Below are positions 57,875 through 64,000 of a DNA stretch of 64,000 nucleotides, one piece after another. The notes below the pieces were generated by a model. The model was not told the origin of the DNA. It ran no database searches and saw nothing but the letters and a program-made list of their open reading frames with translations. Origin of the DNA: Cristatella mucedo (lineage: Eukaryota; Bryozoa; Phylactolaemata; Cristatellidae); contig WPIO01000036.1 of the NCBI GenBank assembly GCA_009760855.2, positions 3,881,004-3,945,003 on the forward strand, read 5' to 3'. Position 1 is the first letter of the stretch, and each line of letters opens with the position of its first letter. The position numbers and the translations under genes were made by a program.

Positions 57875-58640
57875 ATCGAGGCGTCCAGACGAGACGGGCC
57901 GTCTTTTGCAGAAGCTCGCAGAGCAGGCGGACGGTCGATGCTTACTAGCTTTTTCTCGCCACGGCCAGACGCCGCCGGCGCGCTTCGATCTGTACACTCG
58001 ACGTTGTGACTCGTCAGTGTTGGCCGCGATGAGCGATTGAATGATGCGAACAATTCTCACTAGTAGAGTTTCATGCCGAAGCTTACGCTAGTTGAGCAAA
58101 CGAGAAAAATCCGGCCGAAACGAAATTAATTTGTAGGATACACTCTCCGGAACCTACGGATCAGTTAGTTATTGGCAAATCTAAAGGAAAAGACTCCATA
58201 ATTGGAATGTAGAAAATAGTCTGGTGATCAAGATGGAATGCAGAGGACGTGGCTGCATCTTTGCCTAGCTACGGTGAGCTATTAAAAATAAAGCTAGCAG
58301 TAATGGTAATAATGCAGCATTTCGGAAGGGATGCAGACCAGCTGGTTTGTGGCAACAAGCAATGCAATTATCATTTGCCCACGAAAGACTATTCAATAGA
58401 CTGCACGCAAAATTCTAGGAATAGGAATGTGTTTAGTTTCGCTTACGTTTCGATCCCAGTCGAGGCGTCTCGATGTCTGGTGGCAGAGCTCACTTAATGT
58501 ACTTAATGTTGGATCGCAGAAGCTGAGCGCACCGTCTCCAAAGGATTCGAGATTATTTAGATCGGGAGTTTAGCGGCCTTAGTCAGAGCTATGGGCTACA
58601 GGAGGAAATTAGAGAAATAAAAGTCTCAGAGAGGTGAGCG
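57875..58640 (-). promoter_or_regulatory. 5' flank/promoter region of PPM1G copy B
   Basis: Conserved with 11663-12470 of copy A, including TTGGCCGCGATGAGCGATTG about 140 bp upstream of the start. No TATA box seen. Confidence 0.5.
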
Positions 58641-58746
58641 GAACCAAGAAAATAGGTCTGCCTGACGTCGTGGGCTCGAGCCTCGCGGCAGACGTGAAGC
58701 GCTTGAATTAGGATTACGTTCTCTGAGGGTACTACACAAATGAATT
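58640..58746 (+). mobile_element. SINE-1, 5'-truncated
   Basis: B box GTCGTGGGCTCGAGCC, tail GTGAAGCGCTTGAATTAGGA and GTTCTCTGAGGGTACTACAC, then AAATGAAT running straight into a microsatellite. Confidence 0.82.
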
Positions 58747-58747
58747 T

Positions 58748-59010
<263 letters not shown>

Positions 59011-60994
59011 TAAAAAGTAATTGTTCTGCCTGTTGAAGAGCCCGAGAAGACCAGAAACAAGCGGCAAACCGTGACAGCAGCGGTGACGTTCTTAACATAA
59101 CAGACTCACTTTCAATTAAATTCAGGTACGTTGTTGCGAATGCTCGGAACTTACATAGTTTCGTATGAGATATCACGTATGCATAGACGGATGTGTAACT
59201 ACTTTCTTCTAGGCAACGCTGCAGATGTGCGCTGAAGGCGTGCAGTTGCCATTTGAATCTCACTGTAGGACTATTGGTTACGTTGCGATACTCTCCGAGT
59301 GTGTGCATGCACGTTGGCCGCTACGGAGCCACTAATGCCAAGCTTTTAAATCCACAGATATTAGCAGATTGACTTAAATAGTGGTAAAAGAGAGGTGATG
59401 AATTTTCATGTAAAGATCTTAAAAATAAAAAAATTCAAGTAAATACAAGAAGATAAAGCATCATCTCCAAGTGCTGCATGCATCGTAGCTACTAGAAAAA
59501 TCCGACATTCAATTCGGCATTTTTGTTTCAAGATGGGAACACCAGCGGGTCATTATTCCAGATGCGCGGCTCCTCTGTATAAGACGAATAGACAGTGCTC
59601 AGGTTATGGGCCCTTGGTCCGCGACGTTAGCAATGGAACGGCAACGGAACTTGCGTTGGTCATCATCGTTCGCCGCAGAGCCAGATTCACGCTCATCATT
59701 CAAAGCGGCTTTCACTTTTGAAGATGCACAAGGATTTGGAGAACAGCGGACATCCAACTAGCTTTCATTTTGAGTAACGACTAAAAAAAACTTATTTTAT
59801 GGGTCTTATTGTAAGCTCGAGGACGTCACTTAAGGCCTGCACGCCGACTGATTCCGAAACTATCTGCAAGTCAGGCTTGCAAGCTTTCTCCTATACAGTA
59901 CATGTCACTTCAGTATTCAACCGTATTGATCATTTTGGTCTCCCGCACTTGCATATAGCCTATGCATTACTATTGCGCAACTCACATAAGACGACTTCGT
60001 ATTACGTAACTAATATATGTAGTTAATGCGTGTAGAGATTGTAACCATGTTTCCTTTTACAAGACAGATGTGAGCTGCACAGCGTAGCTCAGGTTTTTAC
60101 CGCACGCTTTGTCTGCGTACTTCTTTTCCATTCTGTTGACTCAAGGAGGTGTTAGCAACTGCTGCAAGTAATAGTTGGATTTTTTGCTTTGTCTCAGCTG
60201 TCTTGCAATCGATTTATATAAAGATTTAGGTCAATGGTAAGGAGAAAAGACACCATAAGGTATTAAAATATAGATATAGAAAGATTTTTAAAGATCTTTG
60301 CCTAAATTCTAAATCACTTATGGGATTTAGGTTTTTTAACTGGTGCAGGCAATGGTGGAGCTAGAATGGTCATCTTGGGAAAGGGAAAGACCAGCAACAT
60401 GTTTTTATAACGAGAGAAGACCAAAAAGATTTTCGAAAAGGCGGGGTCAGAGGCGTAGTTAATAAAAAATAAAGCGTAAAATTATAGATTTTATTCAACG
60501 CAAACTCGGCGGCTGCTCATTGAGAGGGAATAATGCTTTCGTTGTGAACGGTCGTGGGCAAAGGAATATGGCGGCCAAGCACTCTGCTTCGCTGTAAGGC
60601 GGTTGAATGTCTCCTGCTCCTTGGCACTGCCGCTGTCTACACGACTAGTCCGTGGCACTAGTGCAGTGCTAGTGGATGGAGAGAGTTGAAGTTTGAGCTC
60701 GCTTTTCAGATAGGTAGAAAAAGGTAATAAACGAAGCTAACAAATATCAATAATTTGAAGTGATTGTGTTAATCGATGAGAAACGCGTGAATTTGAACCC
60801 CAAAACACGGGAGTAGTGATATCAATGACAGATAAGCCAAGCAGCCGATAACGGGTCCCTAAGTAAGGGCGTTACTTCTCTGGTAGGATGACCGACAAAA
60901 ATAGGATATGCAGAGTCAAGAAGGACAGCTATATCTGGATACAATAGGATAGCTTTTCGCACGCACCTGGTCTAGGTTTAAGCGATATGCCTTG
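59011..60994. other. No recognisable gene
   Basis: The first 100 bp still match copy A (GTGACGTTCTT in both, near 12440 and 59085). Beyond that nothing is identified. Confidence 0.5.
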
Positions 60995-61185
60995 ATATTA
61001 ACCTTGGTTTAAAGCAGATACGAGCAAGTCAGAGGTAGATTAGCCAGACTAAGATTTCTTACCACGGCCATGTCATCTTCTGGGGGCATCAGGGCAGACC
61101 CCGCCAAGGAGGAGGCTATCAGATATTTTACAGTTGCCTTCGTCAAAGTTTGTCTAACGGCTGCTACGAATAAGTAATAACCTAG
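60995..61185 (+). pseudogene. Ty3/gypsy reverse transcriptase thumb fragment
   Basis: GLK...ISQTKISYHGHVIF, a frameshift, then GGIRADPAKEEAIRYFTVAF resembles the YLGHVIS..GI..DP.KV.AI block of Ty3/gypsy polymerases. Stops throughout. It lies upstream of the protease and palm fragments, so the order is rearranged or a second element is present. Confidence 0.6.
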
Positions 61186-61559
61186 TCAAGTTGAACCCCA
61201 TTTTTACTACGGTGTCTATACTTTTACGGCACTCGACACAACTAGCGTGGTGCTGGGATGCCAGCTGTGGTAAAACCTTTGATGCAATTAAAAGTTAAGT
61301 GCAAGCGCCAACTTGCTTGGTCTATACGACCTTAAGTTTGCCCATTTGGCGCTTTCAGTGGATTCCCCTCAACATGGCCTCGATGAAGTATTGCAGTGAA
61401 TCCAGGTACCCATCGTCCATGGTTGACGAACATTAAATTCAGTGTTGCAGCATTTTTCCAAATAGAAAATATGATGGCAACCAAATCTGATCTTGGCCAT
61501 TGTGAGCAATGTTTTTGGGCAGAGCCAGATGAAATGCGACTATAAACCACTACGTGGCA

Positions 61560-62395
61560 TCTTCAAGAAGCCCATCGCTAAGTTCACAGACAGTTCTCAG
61601 ACCATTAAATTCACAGTAGTAAACAAAGATGTGCTAGCTATCATAAGGCTGCCTAGCTCCAGATAATTAGACACTACCAAGGAGTACCACCCTTTGTTGT
61701 TTTCTAATCCACAGCATGCAACCTTTAACTAGAGGTATACATTTTCCGATGTCTTGGATGTTTTTGGATGCCTATTTGGTGAATACTAAATAAAGCTCAT
61801 CGTGGATGTCCTGCCGGTTATCAAGGCTCCAAGTTGCGTTCATTTCAAATAAATAGACGGGTTTGACAACAATCCACAGACCCTGGTAAAGGACGGTTTA
61901 GCTGCAAAAGTAACTGAGGCCTCAAAATGAGCCGGCCAGGCCCGTTGTTATAGTTACCAAACCCGTTGCAGAAAAGTTATGCGTGTGCATCGACCTAAAA
62001 GGACCAAATGATACAATACAATGCGTAGATGATCAGATCCCGACGCCTGCGGAGATATTTCCAGCTTAGCTTGCCATAACTATTTCGCTTCAGTGGTTGC
62101 CTTATCTTGGTTCATATAGGTGGCCATCTTTAAGGCCAGCAGTCTTTTATTGCAGACGATTGCTTCTTGGTTTGGAAACTGTCAATTGTACACTCGCCAG
62201 CAAGTTTTGTTTCAGCCATCTAGGAATTTCACAAAATTATAGCGATTCATTTTGTGGACATAGATAGGCCTGACGCACATACAACATTGCATGATGATAG
62301 TAGGACCGTACTGGCTGCAAGGACGGGGTGAAGAGGTGATCCAATTGCAGCAAAACCACGGGATGATCCAAGAGCTGGTGTTTATAGGATCTAGT
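61560..62395 (+). pseudogene. Ty3/gypsy protease end and reverse transcriptase palm fragment
   Basis: Broken frames: IKFTVVNKDVLAII (end of protease), DVFGCLFGEY and VKDGLAAKVTEASK (RT lead-in), VVIVTKPVAEKLCVCIDLKG then TIQCVDDQIPTPAEIFPA (RT palm). Many stops and frameshifts. An LTR was not found. Cut at its right by LINE-1. Confidence 0.72.
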
Positions 62396-62397
62396 CT

Positions 62398-62805
62398 GTC
62401 AGATTTTGTCAACCTCAAATCCTTTGGAGACCGTGCATTTAGTTCTTATGCTCCCAAAGCCTGGAACTCCCTCCCGACCTGCGTCAGAACATCCCCTGAC
62501 CTGACCACATTTAAAAGGAACCTAAAAACACACCTATTTACGACAACATTTAGTGGGTCCCTGTGATTATTCCTTCATGTGCTTATGCGTGCTGATACTG
62601 TGCATGCTGCCACTAACCACATTTGCATGCTGACCCTGTGCATGTCACCCCTAACCATAATATTCATTTTGTTTGTTTTTCAAGCATGATTTTACTTACC
62701 ATTCAATTGCATTTCCCTTTGGAGCAAAAGCAAAGCACCTAGAAAGAGATTAAGTTCTCTGAGGGTGCTTTATCAAGTGCATTATTGTTATTATTATTAT
62801 TATTA
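62398..62805 (+). mobile_element. LINE-1 3' end
   Basis: Open from NLKSFGDRAFSSYAPKAWNS to the FSGSL end, then 3' UTR, stem and ATT tail. Among the least decayed tails here. Confidence 0.92.
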
Positions 62806-62879
62806 TGTTAGGCTTTAGTGATCTTCAGAAAGCCCTCAGTGCCGACTAGGAATTTTTGGCCAGCCCCGAAAACTCAGGG

Positions 62880-63600
62880 AGGTAATTGTGAGCAACAGCT
62901 ACCTATTGACCAATGTCACAGAGACACTGGATCGGCTGATTGTGTTCGAGAAAAAATCCAAGAGCGTTGCGTCGAACCGGGTGAGTGGCACTTACATTTG
63001 CTCCTTTCGATGCAAGGCGGGGCCTTCGAGTTTGCCACGGGTCTCCCACAGGCCGTGCAGAACGAACATGCCAAGCTGCGTGAGGCCCTAGTGTGAGCAT
63101 TCACATGGGTGGCCTGTAAAGAGTTGCTGCTGCACGCTGATCGAGTAAAAGCTGGTTGGACTGAGGGGTCCGACAGAAGCGACCGAAAGCGGCAGCTGTG
63201 GTCACCGACGGTGTGCCGGGCGACCAAGTTTTTCATGGCTGCCGCATTGTGGCAGGAGGCGACGGTACTCCAGGTAGTTAAAAGTTGGGCAGGCGTCAAT
63301 GGTGTGCTACATAGCAATGGCGGAATAACGGGTGGAAGATATTTTCCAGACGGATGCGGCTTGCCAGGCGCCGATGGTATGCCACGAGGCACCAGCTTCT
63401 GCGAGGCAACAGTCAGCAGTGGGGCAGAGTCGTACTGCGGTGAGACGTAGGCGCGTAACAGTGTGGCGGCGCATCCGTGGCAATGCGACAGACGGAGAGA
63501 CTGCAGCATCCGAAAGAGAGTCACTGACGTCTGCTAGAGAGTCGGCTTTGTCCGTGAGAGTCGGCTTCGCTTGCCAGAGATGAGTAAGCGTCCATAAGAG
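62880..63600 (+). pseudogene. Gag-like/heptad-repeat sequence, second copy
   Basis: Related to 16343-17185: AVQNEHAKLREALV parallels SVQEDYAQLRAILV, and SDRKRQLWSPTVCRATK parallels SDRKWQQQSPTVCRAMK. Near 63490-63580 it reads ETAASERESLTSARESALSV, the same seven-residue period. Frames are broken. More diverged than the PPM1G copies are from each other. Confidence 0.45.
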
Positions 63601-64000
63601 AGGCAACTGCCTGCGACTCAGCCCATACCATGAAGGCAACGTCAGCCCGCGACGAGCCGGAGGGCTGTGATGTGGCTCAGCTAGGAGACGCTGCGGCAAA
63701 TGTCGGAGACGCTGCCCAGGTCAGAGACGAGGCTCAGATCGGAGAAGAGCCGCAGTTCGGAGACGAGACTCAGTCGGAGAAGTGAAAGCAGAGTCCTCAC
63801 ATGTGGAAGGAGCAACAGCGGCCAAGGTCCGAAAAACATTGGCTGGAGATGTTATCTCTATGAAGGTGGCTGGTGGCCCACGTTGCCGGTTGGTCGTGAA
63901 AGACCGTGCTCCAGCGTGCCTTCTTCGAGCTGCAGTAAGGTAGCCGGCCTGCATGTGGGGTCAGCTGACAGCTATGATGTAGCCTGCTTGCCAGTATGGT
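63601..64000. other. GA-rich continuation, no gene
   Basis: Imperfect GGAGACGCTG/CAGAGACGAG repeats near 63690-63780. Possibly the decayed end of the preceding element. Confidence 0.4.

Overview
The window is nuclear DNA from a multicellular animal, most likely an invertebrate. It has spliced genes with GT-AG introns of up to about 6 kb, non-LTR retrotransposons, tRNA-derived SINEs, DNA transposons (MULE, Tigger) and long microsatellites. The lineage cannot be fixed from the sequence; a repeat-rich flatworm or other lophotrochozoan is a guess. Nothing looks bacterial, viral or organellar.

The only host gene recognised is the PP2C-family protein phosphatase PPM1G, present twice in tandem on the minus strand. 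Copy B (57874 down to 33895) has nine exons whose splice phases all close. They give a 549-residue protein, close to the human length (546), with every PP2C metal ligand: E37/D38, D59 in DGHG, D345 in SRAIGD, D383 in ACDG and D434 in CDN. Copy A (11656 down to 385, continuing off the left edge) keeps exons 1, 2, 3, 6 and 7 free of stops with conserved splice sites. Exon 4 is missing, exon 5 is cut and fused to a LINE fragment, and the aligned start codon is changed. The duplicated block runs from beyond the left edge to about 12.47 kb (copy A) and from about 35.7 to 59.1 kb (copy B), introns and 5' flank included.

Between the two genes (about 12.5-33.9 kb) lies a graveyard of mobile elements: LINE-1 family pieces (CR1/L2-like, tail (ATT)n), a broken FLYWCH/MULE transposon, a Tigger-type MITE with TA target duplication, SINEs, a gag-like heptad-repeat ORF, and a 3.48-kb antisense LINE-2 element nested in another LINE-2 copy with an 8-bp target duplication. 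Right of copy B (59.1-64 kb) are Ty3/gypsy pol fragments, another LINE-1 tail and a second heptad-repeat sequence.

Because the two PPM1G copies are colinear, several insertions can be read as filled site against empty site. This gives exact boundaries and target duplications for a SINE, several LINE tails and a 41-bp LINE stub. 'LINE-1', 'LINE-2', 'SINE-1' and 'SINE-2' are names for families inside this window only, not published names.
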